From positions 806,001 through 870,000 of the forward strand of contig NZ_CP035946.1 in assembly GCF_013177655.1 (NCBI RefSeq): a stretch of 64,000 nt of DNA, in the 5' to 3' direction. Shown here piece by piece: positions 8,735-19,110 of the stretch. This DNA comes from Campylobacter canadensis (GTDB lineage: Bacteria; Campylobacterota; Campylobacteria; Campylobacterales; Campylobacteraceae). Below the pieces are notes generated by a model. That model saw only the letters and a program-made list of their open reading frames with translations. It searched no databases and was not told the DNA's origin. How positions within the stretch are numbered: position 1 is the stretch's first letter; each line of letters opens with the position of its first letter. A program made the translations under genes and the position numbers.

Positions 8735-10540
8735 TTGGAAATTAGAAATATAGCAGTTATTGCACACGTTGACCACGGTAAAACTACAATGGTTGATCAG
8801 CTTTTAAGGCAATCAGGAACATTTAATGAGCGTGACCAAATAGATGAACGCGTAATGGATAGTAATGATATTGAAAAAGAAAGAGGTATTACAATTCTTT
8901 CAAAAAATACAGCTATTAATTACAAGGGCACAAGAATTAACATTATTGACACTCCAGGCCACGCTGATTTTGGTGGAGAAGTAGAGCGTGTTTTAAAAAT
9001 GATTGATGGGGTTTTACTTATTGTTGATGCCCAAGAAGGTGTTATGCCGCAAACAAAATTCGTGGTAAAAAAAGCACTAGCTTTAGGGCTATGTCCTATT
9101 GTTGTTGTAAATAAAATTGATAAACCAGCAGCAGAGCCTGATAGAGTTGTTGATGAGGTATTTGATTTATTTGCTGCTTTAGGCGCAAACGATAAACAAT
9201 TAGATTTTCCTATAATTTATGCAATAGGTAAAGAAGGTGTTGCAAAAAATGAAATAGATGATGATAATAAAGATATGCAACCATTGTTTGACAAAATCAT
9301 AAGCCATGTGCCAGCTCCAAGCGGAGATATTAAAAATCCACTTCAACTACAAGTATTTACACTTGGTTATGATAACTTTGTTGGTAAAATAGGTATTGCT
9401 AGAATTTTTAATGGTGAAATTAAGAAAAATCAAAATGTAATGCTTGCAAAGGCTGATGGAAGTAAGATTAATGGAAGAATTAGTAAATTAATCGGCTTTT
9501 TAGGTTTAGAAAAAATGGATATAGAACAAGCTAGTGTTGGAGATATTGTTGCTATTGCAGGTTTTGATGCTTTAGATGTTGGAGACAGTGTTGTTGACCC
9601 ATCAAATCCTATGCCGCTTGACCCTTTATTTATTGAAGAACCTACTTTAAGTGTTGTATTTAGTGTAAATGATGGACCACTAGCAGGAACAGAAGGTAAG
9701 CATGTTACTAGCAATAAAATCGCTGAAAGATTAGAAAGCGAGATGAAAACAAATATTGCAATGCGTTATGAAAACATAGGCGAAGGTAAATTTAAAGTTA
9801 GCGGTAGGGGCGAATTGCAAATTACAATTTTAGCAGAAAATATGAGAAGAGAAGGTTTTGAATTTTGTCTTGGAAGACCTGAAGTTATTGTTAGGGTTGA
9901 AAATGGCGTAAAAACAGAACCATTTGAAAGCTTAGTAATTGATGTGCCTGATGAATTTAGTGGTGCAGTTATTGAAAAACTAGGAAGAAGAAGAGCAGAA
10001 ATGACCTCAATGACCCCAACAGGAGATGGGCAAACAAGATTAGAATTTGAAATCCCTGCTAGAGGGCTTATTGGTTTTAGGTCTCAATTTTTAACTGATA
10101 CTAAGGGCGAAGGAGTAATGAACCATAGCTTTTTAGAATTTAGACCATATTCAGGCAGTGTTGAACGCCGTCAAAATGGTGCTTTAGTTAGTATGGAAAA
10201 TGGTGTAGCACTTGCTTATTCTTTATGGAATCTACAAGATAGAGGTGTATTATTTATTGAACCACAAGCTAAAACTTATATTGGTATGATAATAGGTGAG
10301 CATTCACGCCCAAATGATTTAGATGTAAATCCTATTAAAGGCAAGAATTTAACCAATGTTCGTGCTAGTGGTAGCGATGATGCTATTAAATTAGTACCAC
10401 CAAGAAAATTAAATCTTGAAAGAGCAATGGAGTGGATAGAAGAAGATGAGCTTGTAGAAGTTACTCCACTTACAATTAGAATTCGCAAAAGATATCTTGA
10501 CCCAACTCAAAGAAGAAGAATGGAAAAAAATAAATCATAA
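8735..10540 (+). CDS. typA: Ribosome-associated GTPase TypA/BipA
   Basis: Translational GTPase of the EF-G family, 601 residues, full length. The P-loop AHVDHGKT is at 10-17, DTPGH at 72-76 and NKID at 126-129. EF-G-like domains follow, then the BipA-specific C-terminal domain. It binds the 70S ribosome and aids subunit assembly and stress adaptation. The start is TTG at 8735, chosen because AAGGAGA (8722-8728) sits 6 bases before it and the encoded [17 protein letters not shown] is the normal BipA N-terminus. Divergent from fliK and followed by a strong terminator. Confidence 0.96.
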   Translation: MEIRNIAVIAHVDHGKTTMVDQLLRQSGTFNERDQIDERVMDSNDIEKERGITILSKNTAINYKGTRINIIDTPGHADFGGEVERVLKMIDGVLLIVDAQEGVMPQTKFVVKKALALGLCPIVVVNKIDKPAAEPDRVVDEVFDLFAALGANDKQLDFPIIYAIGKEGVAKNEIDDDNKDMQPLFDKIISHVPAPSGDIKNPLQLQVFTLGYDNFVGKIGIARIFNGEIKKNQNVMLAKADGSKINGRISKLIGFLGLEKMDIEQASVGDIVAIAGFDALDVGDSVVDPSNPMPLDPLFIEEPTLSVVFSVNDGPLAGTEGKHVTSNKIAERLESEMKTNIAMRYENIGEGKFKVSGRGELQITILAENMRREGFEFCLGRPEVIVRVENGVKTEPFESLVIDVPDEFSGAVIEKLGRRRAEMTSMTPTGDGQTRLEFEIPARGLIGFRSQFLTDTKGEGVMNHSFLEFRPYSGSVERRQNGALVSMENGVALAYSLWNLQDRGVLFIEPQAKTYIGMIIGEHSRPNDLDVNPIKGKNLTNVRASGSDDAIKLVPPRKLNLERAMEWIEEDELVEVTPLTIRIRKRYLDPTQRRRMEKNKS

Positions 10541-10543
10541 TCT

Positions 10544-10571
10544 AATAGGCTTTTTAAAAAGCCTATTTTTT
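10544..10571 (+). terminator. typA terminator
   Basis: Twelve-base inverted repeat AATAGGCTTTTT / AAAAAGCCTATT directly followed by a T run, three bases after the typA stop. Confidence 0.85.
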
Positions 10572-10724
10572 ATGTTTAGCGTTATTTATTAAAACAGAGC
10601 TGCTAAGTTTTAATTTATTTATTGTTAAGCTTAAAATAAACTTTAAATTAATTTAAAATTTTTATAGGTAAAATATAAAGTAATAAACTTCTTATTTAGA
10701 ATAATTTTAGACTTAAAATTATAC

Positions 10725-12683
10725 TTAATTATTTTTTGATATTAAAAATTTATATAAAGTATCTTGTCTTTTACCAATTTGCTCTAAAAAATATTTAATT
10801 TTGCTATCAGTGGATAAAAATTTATCACTAACATCTTCATAAAAGTAAAAAGGCAAATCATCACTAGCCTTTCTTAGCATTTCAAATCTAGTAATTAAGA
10901 TTTTTATATCAGTATCAAGCTTTAAATCTACTTTTGAATGTTTATTATATATGTAATCATTTAAGTTAATACATAAATTATTAATTTCTATAATAGCTTC
11001 AAAGATTAAAGAATTTTTATTTTTACTTTCATCTAATAAATTTCTTAGTTTTTTTATGCTTAAAAGTACTGAATTTTCAGCTTCAAAATATTTACTCCTA
11101 TTTATTATTGAGGTTAAAAAATTTTGTATATTTTTTGTTGTTTCTTGTATTGTTGGTTTTATATCATTTTCACTTTTAATAGGCCAAATATAAGAAAAAA
11201 CATACACAATCACAAAGGCAGCAATAAAATCAGCTAATCTAAATAATATCAATCTTTCAAAATCAAGCCCTAAATAAGCAAAAAATATAACTAAATTAAA
11301 CATAATTAAAACTGTAGATAAAAAATAAGGAAAGTGCTTAAAATAAATACAAGCAAAATAAGATATAAATAAAATAAATTCTAAAATATGTTTATTCGCA
11401 GTTAGATTAAAAATTAATAAAAAGCCTAAAGCAAAACCAAGCATAGAAGCATAAATTGTACTTTTGTTTATTATTGCAGTTGAGTTTATGCTTTCTTTAA
11501 AAAGAGTAAAAACCCCCATTGCAATCCAAATTCCATGGTCAATTTTAAAAAAAATAGCTAAAAACATTGAAAAAGAAGTAGCCAACGCAACTTTAAATGA
11601 AAAGCGAAAATATTTATTTTTTAAATTAAAATTATCTTTTAAAGCTTTAAAACTGATTTTAGTTGAATTTTCTTTAAATTCAAGTTTTTTCATACCACCA
11701 AGCTTAAACATATTAAATTTATAATACAAGACATCTAAGCATTCGCATAAAATTGGAAAGGTATTTAAATCTTTAAATCTTGTAAAATTAATGGTTTTTA
11801 GATTTACAGTTTTATCTAAAAAAATATTTTTTAATTCATTTAGATTAAAAATTATTTCTTCTTGAATGTTTGAAATATATTTATTGTGTTGGTTTTTTCT
11901 AAAATAAAGTCTTAAAGAAAGCAGGGTAAAAGCAATTTCTTCGCATTTTAAAAGGTAAAAAACAGCCATTTCTTGATTTTTAATTAAGCTTGTATCTTTA
12001 ATATTTGCACTTTTACTTGCAAAAAGTTTTTTTATTTCATCAACCCTGCTTACAAAAATACTTTGCCAGTGATTGTAATTATCGTTTGTGATATTTTCAC
12101 TCATATAAATAAGATTATTTAAAAGCATTAAAAAACTTCTTCTAGTATAAGAACCATAAGTGTATAAAGTAAAAGTTCTAAATGCTATTGCAATTACTGA
12201 GCCGTGCAAAATAGCTAAAGCGCTTTGAGTAGGATAAAAAGTGTTTAAACTAGCACTAATCATCATCGCCATTACCAATAAAGTTATATAAATTCCTATT
12301 TTTTGCAAATCAGAATTAAAAGCTGCAATAAAATTTACAATAAACACCCAAATAAAACAAGGTATAAAAACATATAATTTTATATCAATTAAAAATGGTA
12401 TCAATAAAGCACAAAGAGCGCTAATAATTGCAAAAATACTTAAAATTATTATTTTTTGCATATTTTTTGCATTAAAAGTATTCATATAAAAAATAAAAAC
12501 ACAAGCAAAAAGACTAAAAATTATCACCTTAGAATCAAGCATTAAGTAAGCACTAAGCATACAAATTAATAAAGCAATCGCAGCCTTAATTGAATAAAGC
12601 AAAGCAAAATTGCTAGGGTCGTACATATGAAAAAAAGCCTGTAGATTATTCTTTAATTGTCTAAAATCATTTTTATTTATCAT
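10725..12683 (-). CDS. FUSC-family inner-membrane protein (putative exporter)
   Basis: 652-residue membrane protein with two sets of hydrophobic segments: about residues 28-165 and about 365-510, separated by a soluble region. The second set (FKVALATSFSMFLAIFF, then HGIWIAMGVFTLF) resembles the FUSC / YccC-type module of aromatic-acid and fusaric-acid efflux proteins. A cytoplasmic helical C-terminal part follows. The start overlaps the end of the upstream FtsL-like gene by 11 bases, so it is probably cotranscribed with rsmH. Substrate unknown; the export role is inferred from the family only. Confidence 0.7.
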   Translation of the reverse strand: MINKNDFRQLKNNLQAFFHMYDPSNFALLYSIKAAIALLICMLSAYLMLDSKVIIFSLFACVFIFYMNTFNAKNMQKIIILSIFAIISALCALLIPFLIDIKLYVFIPCFIWVFIVNFIAAFNSDLQKIGIYITLLVMAMMISASLNTFYPTQSALAILHGSVIAIAFRTFTLYTYGSYTRRSFLMLLNNLIYMSENITNDNYNHWQSIFVSRVDEIKKLFASKSANIKDTSLIKNQEMAVFYLLKCEEIAFTLLSLRLYFRKNQHNKYISNIQEEIIFNLNELKNIFLDKTVNLKTINFTRFKDLNTFPILCECLDVLYYKFNMFKLGGMKKLEFKENSTKISFKALKDNFNLKNKYFRFSFKVALATSFSMFLAIFFKIDHGIWIAMGVFTLFKESINSTAIINKSTIYASMLGFALGFLLIFNLTANKHILEFILFISYFACIYFKHFPYFLSTVLIMFNLVIFFAYLGLDFERLILFRLADFIAAFVIVYVFSYIWPIKSENDIKPTIQETTKNIQNFLTSIINRSKYFEAENSVLLSIKKLRNLLDESKNKNSLIFEAIIEINNLCINLNDYIYNKHSKVDLKLDTDIKILITRFEMLRKASDDLPFYFYEDVSDKFLSTDSKIKYFLEQIGKRQDTLYKFLISKNN

Positions 12684-12972
12684 AATTCACTTCAAAATAG
12701 TTAGTAATTTTATTTTTAAATTGTAATGCTTCTATTTTTCTTTTTAATTCTTTGTTTTCTTCATTTAAGATATTTTTTTTGCTAACAAGCTCGCTATATT
12801 CTTTTGAACCTTGATAAATCATATATCTAACAAAAATAAAAGAACCAAACAAAAACACAAAAAAAACACACAAGATAAAATATTTTAGCACAAAGCTAAA
12901 ATCAAGTCCATAATCTTCATCTTGAAAAAATAATTCTTCTTTTTCTTTAGAATTTAAACTAGTATTATTCAT
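12673..12972 (-). CDS. FtsL-like small bitopic membrane protein with coiled coil
   Basis: 99 residues from the ATG at 12972, whose ATGA overlaps the rsmH stop. An alternative TTG start at 13002 would lie inside rsmH and lacks support. It has a short acidic cytoplasmic N-terminus, one transmembrane segment (about residues 28-50, FILCVFFVFLFGSFIFV), and then a periplasmic heptad-rich helix (ELVSKKNILNEENKELKRKIEAL). This layout and the position right after rsmH are those of FtsL, the septal protein that works with FtsB and FtsQ. Sequence similarity to FtsL cannot be judged by eye, so the name rests on context. Confidence 0.6.
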   Translation of the reverse strand: MNNTSLNSKEKEELFFQDEDYGLDFSFVLKYFILCVFFVFLFGSFIFVRYMIYQGSKEYSELVSKKNILNEENKELKRKIEALQFKNKITNYFEVNYDK

Positions 12973-13874
12973 TTTATATAAAACACCCTTAATTTTGCAC
13001 AACTTGAGCGAGAATTGCTTTTTATTTCTTCCTTGCTAGGAATTATAGGTTTTTTTGTGATAATTTTGCCTAAAGCATTGTTATTTGAGCATTCACACCT
13101 AATTGCATATTCAGGACAAATGCAATTTAAGCTCCATTTTTTAAAATATTCTTTTACAATTTTATCTTCTAAAGAATGAAAGCTTATTATTAAAACATAG
13201 CAATTTTGTAATTTTTCTAAAGATTTTAAAAAGTTTTTTAAAACATCTAATTCTTTATTAACTTCAATTCTTATTGCTTGAAAAACTAATGTTTTTAAAC
13301 TAACACTTCTTGAATTTAACTTAGCATCTCCTATTATGTTACTAAGCTCAAGTGCTGAATTTATAGGTCTTTTAGTGATTATATTTTTTGCTATATCACT
13401 TGCTAACTTTTCGTTAAATTCTGCATAGTTTATTAAAATATTTGTTAGTTCTTTTAAAGAATAGTTATTAACAACATAAAAAGCATCAAGTTCTTGATTT
13501 TTATTCATTCTCATATCTAATTTTGAAGAAGTAAAAGAAAAACCCCTTTCATCATAATCAAGTTGCACACTTGAAACGCCAATATCTGCTAATATAGCAC
13601 GAGTGTTTTTTACTTCATCTTCACTTAAATAATTAATGATATTTTCATAATTTGTATGAAAAATTTTAAACCTATTTTCGTATTCACTCAAATTTTTTTT
13701 AGAATTTAAAATAGCAAATTCATCTTGGTCGCAAGCTATTAATTTAAGAGCGTTATTTTGTTCTAAAATAGCTTTAGAATGCCCTGCATAACCCAAAGTA
13801 GCATCAATAAAAATTCCAGAATTTATATTTTTAAATATTTCTAAAACTTCATTTTTTAAAACAGGTATATGCAT
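12969..13874 (-). CDS. rsmH: 16S rRNA (cytosine-1402 N4)-methyltransferase RsmH
   Basis: MraW/RsmH methylates C1402 in the ribosomal P site using S-adenosylmethionine. At 301 residues it has the family start MHIPVLKNEVLE, the SAM-binding motif FIDATLGYAGHS (about 22-33) and the C-terminal signature SFHSLEDKIVKEYF. Cysteines near residue 245 (CICPEYAIRCEC) belong to the conserved C-terminal insertion. RBS AAGGAT precedes the ATG. First gene of the rsmH / FtsL-like / FUSC run and divergent from the ppiD-ftsA-ftsZ operon. Confidence 0.95.
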   Translation of the reverse strand: MHIPVLKNEVLEIFKNINSGIFIDATLGYAGHSKAILEQNNALKLIACDQDEFAILNSKKNLSEYENRFKIFHTNYENIINYLSEDEVKNTRAILADIGVSSVQLDYDERGFSFTSSKLDMRMNKNQELDAFYVVNNYSLKELTNILINYAEFNEKLASDIAKNIITKRPINSALELSNIIGDAKLNSRSVSLKTLVFQAIRIEVNKELDVLKNFLKSLEKLQNCYVLIISFHSLEDKIVKEYFKKWSLNCICPEYAIRCECSNNNALGKIITKKPIIPSKEEIKSNSRSSCAKLRVFYIK

Positions 13875-14019
13875 TTTTATCCTTTAAATTGCTATTTTTA
13901 TAATGCTTATCATACTAAAATATTATTATATTGTAAAAAATAATTCTAAAAATAATTTTTCATTAATGCTTGTTAGTTAGTATTTTCAAATACTTAAAAT
14001 ACTTAAAAATAGGATAAAA

Positions 14020-15474
14020 ATGATTACTTGGATGCAGCGTCATAAAAAATATTTAGTTGTTACTATTTGGATTAGTGTAATTGGCTTTGTTGGTGCAGGT
14101 TTTGCTGGTTGGGGTAGTGTTGATTTTAATTTCAACAGGGGTAATAATGTTGCTAAAGTAGGGAATTTATATATCTCAAATAAAGAATTTAATTCACAAT
14201 ATGCGCAAATATTTGCCTTGCACAATCAGTTAAGCAACGGAACATTAACTAATGAAGATGCAATTAATCTTGGTTTAAATAAACAAGCTTTGTATGAGCT
14301 AATTAGAAGTAAATTGCTATTAAATTATGCCTTAGATTTAGGTTTTAGAGTTAGCGAAGAAGAGGTTTTAGCAAAGATTGCAAATACTCAAGAATTTTAT
14401 ATTGATGGAAAATTTGATAAAAATAGATATGTTTCATTGTTAAAGCAAATTGGTCTAAGTCCAAAAGATTATGAAGAGAGTGTAAAAAACGATATTTTAC
14501 TTTCAAAATTATTTTTTACAATTCAAAATAAAACAATAAATAACATAAATCCATTTACATCAGAATATATAGTAGATAATGTAAAGTTAAAAAGTATTAA
14601 ACTAAATGAAAAAATAAATATTACAGAACAGCAAATGCAAGATTATTGGCAAGAGCATAGACACGATTATTTAAGTGAAAAAAGTTATGATATTTCTATA
14701 TTTAGCATAGCTGCAAGCAAGAAATACGATGATGATAGCTTAAAAGAATTTTGGCAAGAAAATAAACAAAATTATACAAATGATGACGGTAGTTTAAAAG
14801 AGTTTAAAGATATTAAAGAACAGCTAAATACAGACCTAGCTTTAAAAAATTTAGAACTTGATGCGAAAAAAATATATGTGGATTTAAAAAATAATAAAAA
14901 AGATTTTCAATATAAAAGCAATATAAAAGAAGATGATGATAGTGAAGGCTTTTTAGAATATGTTTCTCAGCTTAAAGTTAATGAAATTGTATTTCCATTT
15001 TTAAAAGACAATAAATACTATATTTTAAGACTAGACGCAATCAATGAGCCAAAAGAATTAAGTTTTAATGAAGCAAAAAGCGAAGTTCAAAGCGATTTAC
15101 TAAACCAAATTAAAGAACAAAAATTAGAAGATTTAGCAAAAAATGCTTTAAATTCCGATATTAAAAATCCTGATTTTTCTGGAGAAATTTCATTAGGTAG
15201 CGATAATAAAACAAAATTTAGCGATTCAGAATATTTAGCAATCGTAAATGATATTTATTCAAAAGATGTAAAAAAATCTTATATAGTATTTGAAGATAAA
15301 GCAGTTATTTATGAAATAGTTTCTCAAAAACTATTAGATGAAAGCAAGTTACAAGCAAGTAAAAGTAGCTTAGAAAATATAGTTTTTAAAAAAGAATTTA
15401 GTGCATTAATAAATGAATTATTATCGCAATTAAGTAAAAAATATCAAACCATTGAGTATGTAAAGGTTGATTAA
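14020..15474 (+). CDS. PpiD/SurA-like periplasmic foldase, membrane-anchored
   Basis: 484 residues. A short basic N-terminus (MITWMQRHKKY) leads into one transmembrane helix (about 11-33), then a periplasmic SurA_N-type chaperone domain (about 45-190). A region around 300-350 looks like a reduced parvulin module. The C-terminus repeats helical chaperone-like sequence. PpiD-type proteins help newly exported outer-membrane and periplasmic proteins to fold; isomerase activity is uncertain here. RBS AGGATAAAA precedes the ATG. Its stop overlaps the ftsA start (TAATG). The same order, foldase-ftsA-ftsZ next to rsmH, is what I recall from C. jejuni. Confidence 0.8.
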   Translation: MITWMQRHKKYLVVTIWISVIGFVGAGFAGWGSVDFNFNRGNNVAKVGNLYISNKEFNSQYAQIFALHNQLSNGTLTNEDAINLGLNKQALYELIRSKLLLNYALDLGFRVSEEEVLAKIANTQEFYIDGKFDKNRYVSLLKQIGLSPKDYEESVKNDILLSKLFFTIQNKTINNINPFTSEYIVDNVKLKSIKLNEKINITEQQMQDYWQEHRHDYLSEKSYDISIFSIAASKKYDDDSLKEFWQENKQNYTNDDGSLKEFKDIKEQLNTDLALKNLELDAKKIYVDLKNNKKDFQYKSNIKEDDDSEGFLEYVSQLKVNEIVFPFLKDNKYYILRLDAINEPKELSFNEAKSEVQSDLLNQIKEQKLEDLAKNALNSDIKNPDFSGEISLGSDNKTKFSDSEYLAIVNDIYSKDVKKSYIVFEDKAVIYEIVSQKLLDESKLQASKSSLENIVFKKEFSALINELLSQLSKKYQTIEYVKVD

Positions 15475-16913
15475 TGAATATTTTAGCAGTTGATTTAGGT
15501 TCAAATGAAATTAAGGTAGCAATCAGTTCTTTTGATGGTGTTAATATTGAAATTATAAAAATTGCTAGTGTAAAATCTTGCGGCATTAAATCAGGCAAAA
15601 TTACTAGCATAGAAGATGCAAGTGATGCTGTTAAACAGGCTATTGCAAAGGCGAAGGAAAAATTAAGCATTAAGATAGATAAATTTGTAATTTCAGTTAG
15701 TAATGCATACACAGAATCTTTTTATGGAAATTCAGAATTAATGCTTGAAAAAGGTGCGCAAATAAGCATTAACGATATTACAAGAGCACTTGAAAACGCA
15801 AAAAGTACAGCAAATCTTCCAAAAGATTATACCGCTATTCATGTTTTACCTTATAAATTTAGGGTAAATAACAACGATACAGTTGATGACCCGCTTGGAA
15901 TGTGTGCATCAAAAATTCAGCTTGAAGCAAATGTTATAGCGATAAATATTGATGATTTAAACAATATTAAACGCATTTTAGAACTAGCTCAAATTAGTAA
16001 TTATGAACTAGTTTCATCTATTTATGCAAATTGCCTTTATTGTTTAGGTAAAAATGATTTAGAAAATGGAGTTTTAATTATTGATGGTGGTGCTTTAGTT
16101 TGCGATATTGGAATTTATTCTAAAAATTCTTTAGTTTTAAGCACTGCTATTCCTATTGGCTCTATGCATGTTTCAAAGGATGTTGCTAGTTTATTAAATT
16201 CAAATCTTGATTCGGCTGATAAAATAAAAACACAGATTACAAAGTATGATAAAGATGCTATTTTAGAATACACCCCTGATTCAACTTGTGTAGTAGAAAG
16301 AACTTCAGTAGAAGTTGTAAAAAAATGTATTGATATGAGAATAAAAGAAAGCTTAGATTTAATTGCAGCCGCAGTTCAAAAGCAAATTTATAAACTTTTT
16401 ACAGACAAGCAAGAAGAAAGTATATGTGCTTATTCAAGTGTATTATTTACTGGCGGCTATTTTAAAATTTATGATATTAGCGAGATGGCTTATCCAATCT
16501 TTGGTAATAAACCAATTAGAACAAAGATTGCAAAAAATAAGGTTTTTTTAGATATAAATTCAAACGATGAAGACGCTAACAAAATTTTTACAAACCCTGA
16601 ATTTACTTGTATTTTAGGTTTGCTTATGTATGCAAATGGTTTGCATACTAACTACGAGTTAGCACTAGGCGATAAGATTAAAATAAAACATAAAGCAAAG
16701 GATTATAATACAATAAAACCTTTTGCTAACAATATTGAAAAAAATGTTAGCGAAAACACTGAAAAAAAATCTAACACTGCCGATATAGCTACTAACAAAC
16801 AAGAACTTATAAATGAGATGCGTTTAGAAGTAGTGCAAAAAGAGCATAGTGATGGCGGATTTTTTAAAACTACATGGAATAAATTTATAGGTTTCCTTGA
16901 GAAATTTTTTTAA
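15474..16913 (+). CDS. ftsA: Cell-division protein FtsA
   Basis: Actin-like ATPase that tethers FtsZ to the membrane. 479 residues, longer than the ~420 of E. coli. It starts MNILAVDLGSNEIKVAI (phosphate-1 motif), has the SHS2/1C domain at about 85-165, LIIDGGALVCDIGIY (phosphate-2) near 205 and VLFTGGY (adenosine motif) near 325. A charged linker (about 410-450) leads to a C-terminal amphipathic helix (FFKTTWNKFIGFLEKFF) that should insert in the membrane. Coupled to the foldase gene upstream and to ftsZ 23 bases downstream. Confidence 0.93.
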   Translation: MNILAVDLGSNEIKVAISSFDGVNIEIIKIASVKSCGIKSGKITSIEDASDAVKQAIAKAKEKLSIKIDKFVISVSNAYTESFYGNSELMLEKGAQISINDITRALENAKSTANLPKDYTAIHVLPYKFRVNNNDTVDDPLGMCASKIQLEANVIAINIDDLNNIKRILELAQISNYELVSSIYANCLYCLGKNDLENGVLIIDGGALVCDIGIYSKNSLVLSTAIPIGSMHVSKDVASLLNSNLDSADKIKTQITKYDKDAILEYTPDSTCVVERTSVEVVKKCIDMRIKESLDLIAAAVQKQIYKLFTDKQEESICAYSSVLFTGGYFKIYDISEMAYPIFGNKPIRTKIAKNKVFLDINSNDEDANKIFTNPEFTCILGLLMYANGLHTNYELALGDKIKIKHKAKDYNTIKPFANNIEKNVSENTEKKSNTADIATNKQELINEMRLEVVQKEHSDGGFFKTTWNKFIGFLEKFF

Positions 16914-16936
16914 CTATAAGGTGATTAGGAGTGAAT

Positions 16937-18115
16937 ATGCAAAATTATAATTTTGAAGTAAGTGAAAATACATTAGATTGTGGAGCAAAGATAAAAGTAA
17001 TAGGCGTAGGCGGTTGCGGTGGCAATATGATTAACCATTTAATTAATACATACGAACTATCTCAAAGGGTTGATATTGTTGCAGCAAACACAGATGCGCA
17101 AGATATTTATAAATCAAAAGCACAAAATAAAATTCAACTCGGTATTAAAGAGACAAATGGTCGTGGAGCTGGAGCTAAGCCTGAAGTTGGTAGAAAATCA
17201 GCTGAAGAATCAATAGAGCAAATAAGACAAACTCTAGAAGGGGTTGAGCTTTTATTATTAGTTTCTGGTTTAGGCGGTGGTACTGGTACTGGTGCTGCAC
17301 CTGTGATTGCTAATTTGGCAAAAAGTATGGGAATTTTAGTTGTATCCGTGGTTACTATGCCTTTTAAATACGAAGGTGGAAAAAAACTTGCATTAGCAAA
17401 AGAAGGCTTAAAAGAACTTAAAAAAGAAAGCGATGCTATCATTGAAATTCACAATCAAAAATTATTAGAAATTACTTCAAAAACAGCTAAAATGCACGAA
17501 GCTATGGCTATGGTTGATAATATTTTAGTTAGAGCTATTAGTGGTATTATTACAATCTTACTTACAAAAAGTGATATTAATGTTGATTTTGCTGATGTTA
17601 AAACTGTTATGGAATATAGAGGCACTGCTTTAATGAGTTATGGTAAAGGTAACGGGGAAAATGGTATAAGTGATGCTTATAGAAATGCTATTGAAACCCC
17701 ACTTTTAGGCGAGTTAAATTCAAGCCTTTCTGGTGCAAAAGGTTTAATAGTATTTGTTAAACACGGTGTTGATATTGCCTTTCATGCAGCAATGGAAACT
17801 TTAGAAGAAATATCTTCTTCAGCTTCAAGCGATGTTATGTTTATACCTGGTGTAACTTGCGATGAAAGTTTAGCTCCTGATGAAGTTGAGATGATTATAA
17901 TTGCAACAGGTTTTGATGAAAGCCGTGCAGAAGAAGCACAAAGACAAGAAGAGCTTAAAAAGAAAGAAGAAGAAAGTAGAATTCAATTAGAGCAATTAAA
18001 TGCTATTAATGCAAACAAAAGAGTAAGTAATGGCTATGATATTAGTAAAAAAACTATTGATATTAATAGCTTTGATTTTGAAACTCCAACCTACAAAAGA
18101 ATGGGCTTAGATTAA
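16937..18115 (+). CDS. ftsZ: Cell-division GTPase FtsZ
   Basis: Tubulin-like GTPase that forms the division ring, 392 residues. The tubulin signature GGGTGTG is at 113-119; the N-terminal nucleotide-binding loop is KVIGVGGCGGN. The C-terminal domain extends to about 315, followed by a charged linker and a conserved end (IDINSFDFETPTYKRMGLD) serving as the FtsA-binding tail. The ATG at 16937 is chosen because AGGAG (16927-16931) lies 5 bases before it; a GTG at 16931 overlaps that RBS. A rho-independent terminator follows, closing the operon. Confidence 0.97.
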   Translation: MQNYNFEVSENTLDCGAKIKVIGVGGCGGNMINHLINTYELSQRVDIVAANTDAQDIYKSKAQNKIQLGIKETNGRGAGAKPEVGRKSAEESIEQIRQTLEGVELLLLVSGLGGGTGTGAAPVIANLAKSMGILVVSVVTMPFKYEGGKKLALAKEGLKELKKESDAIIEIHNQKLLEITSKTAKMHEAMAMVDNILVRAISGIITILLTKSDINVDFADVKTVMEYRGTALMSYGKGNGENGISDAYRNAIETPLLGELNSSLSGAKGLIVFVKHGVDIAFHAAMETLEEISSSASSDVMFIPGVTCDESLAPDEVEMIIIATGFDESRAEEAQRQEELKKKEEESRIQLEQLNAINANKRVSNGYDISKKTIDINSFDFETPTYKRMGLD

Positions 18116-18120
18116 GATTT

Positions 18121-18145
18121 ATCCTGCTCTTGCAGGATTTTTCTA
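18121..18145 (+). terminator. ftsZ operon terminator
   Basis: Stem ATCCTGC / GCAGGAT (18121-18127 and 18132-18138) with a 4-base loop, followed by TTTTTCT. Confidence 0.8.
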
Positions 18146-19065
18146 AGTCTTTAATTGTTATCTAAATATTATTTTACAAAAGTTTATATAGTTTGTACGC
18201 AAAAAGCTGATTTTTAATTTTATAAGTTTATTTTTGCTAATTTTTTACAAAAAATACTTAAAACTCAAATCTTTTATTTAAAAACCATTTATCGTTATAA
18301 CAAAAACTATTTCTAAAGGCTAGTTAAAATATAAAATTTTAAAAGCATTTAAGTGTAAAAGCTAAGCTTACTTTAACAAATAAACTTTTTACTAGCTAGT
18401 ATAAAAAATAAGTTTTTTTGATTTTATGTATTTTTTTATTTTTTTAGCTTAGTAAAAATCAATCAAGCCAAAAAGTCTTTTTTAGACAATATTTTTAAAA
18501 AAAATATCTTAAAGCTAATATCTTTTTAAAGATGAAAAACTACTATTTATTTTATTGTTTAAATAATATGTTATTAAATACTGTGTTTTTGCTTTTTGTA
18601 GTTAAAGTTATTAATCTTGTATTTTTATTTATCTTATAAATTTTAGCTCTGATAAAATATATAAACTTATATAAAGTATGTAAGTGATATCAGTGTGATT
18701 GAAAGCTTTATGCGATCTTATTTGAGCTTGATTTTTGTAAAATGTAAGTGCTTTATAAAGTGTATAAAATAAGAGTTTTTGCTTTACAAATTGTAAAATG
18801 CTTTTAAATAATCTTTACAACATGCTTTACAAAAGCCTATTTAATCGGTTTTAAAATCCTTTTAAAATCTTTTTCAATAAATATAAGTATAAAAAATTGC
18901 GGGGGGACATTTGGGGGGGGGCAAAATAACCTACATTAGCTTTTTATACTAATACATTTACAATACTAACAATAAAAACAAGCAATATTAGCCAAGTACT
19001 ATAAAATAAATCCACAATAAGTTATCTTTGCAATTATTTTAATTTATCTAAGCAATGAAAATAAA
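18146..19065. other. Gene-free AT-rich stretch between ftsZ and ade
   Basis: About 920 bases with no open frame worth calling on either strand. It is extremely AT-rich, with many short A and T runs and repeats of AAAAGC/GCTTTT. It contains one outstanding G6/G9 pair at 18901-18921. It could be a decayed gene, a large regulatory region or hold an unrecognised RNA; nothing here identifies which. Genes on both sides end into it (ftsZ from the left, ade from the right), so it is not needed as a promoter region for them. Confidence 0.6.
18901..18921 (+). repeat. Paired poly-G tracts (G6 and G9)
   Basis: G6 at 18901-18906 and G9 at 18913-18921, separated by ACATTT, in otherwise AT-rich DNA. G tracts of this length mutate by slipped-strand mispairing in Campylobacter and normally mark phase-variable genes. 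No open frame runs through this one. Confidence 0.8.
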
Positions 19066-19097
19066 GGCTTAAAACTCACAAATTAAAGCTTTAAGCC
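19066..19097 (-). terminator. Probable ade terminator
   Basis: Inverted repeat GGCTTAAA (19066-19073) / TTTAAGCC (19090-19097) with a 16-base loop. On the minus strand it lies just after the ade stop and is followed by TTTATTTTCATT. The long loop makes it less certain than the others. Confidence 0.5.
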
Positions 19098-19110
19098 CTT
19101 ACAAGATAGC

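Noticed and set aside
16931-16939. GTG start for ftsZ
   Set aside because: It overlaps the AGGAG sequence; ATG at 16937 is correctly spaced.
18700-18775. Short plus-strand frame in the gap after ftsZ
   Set aside because: Only about 20 codons, no RBS, and composition like the surrounding non-coding DNA.
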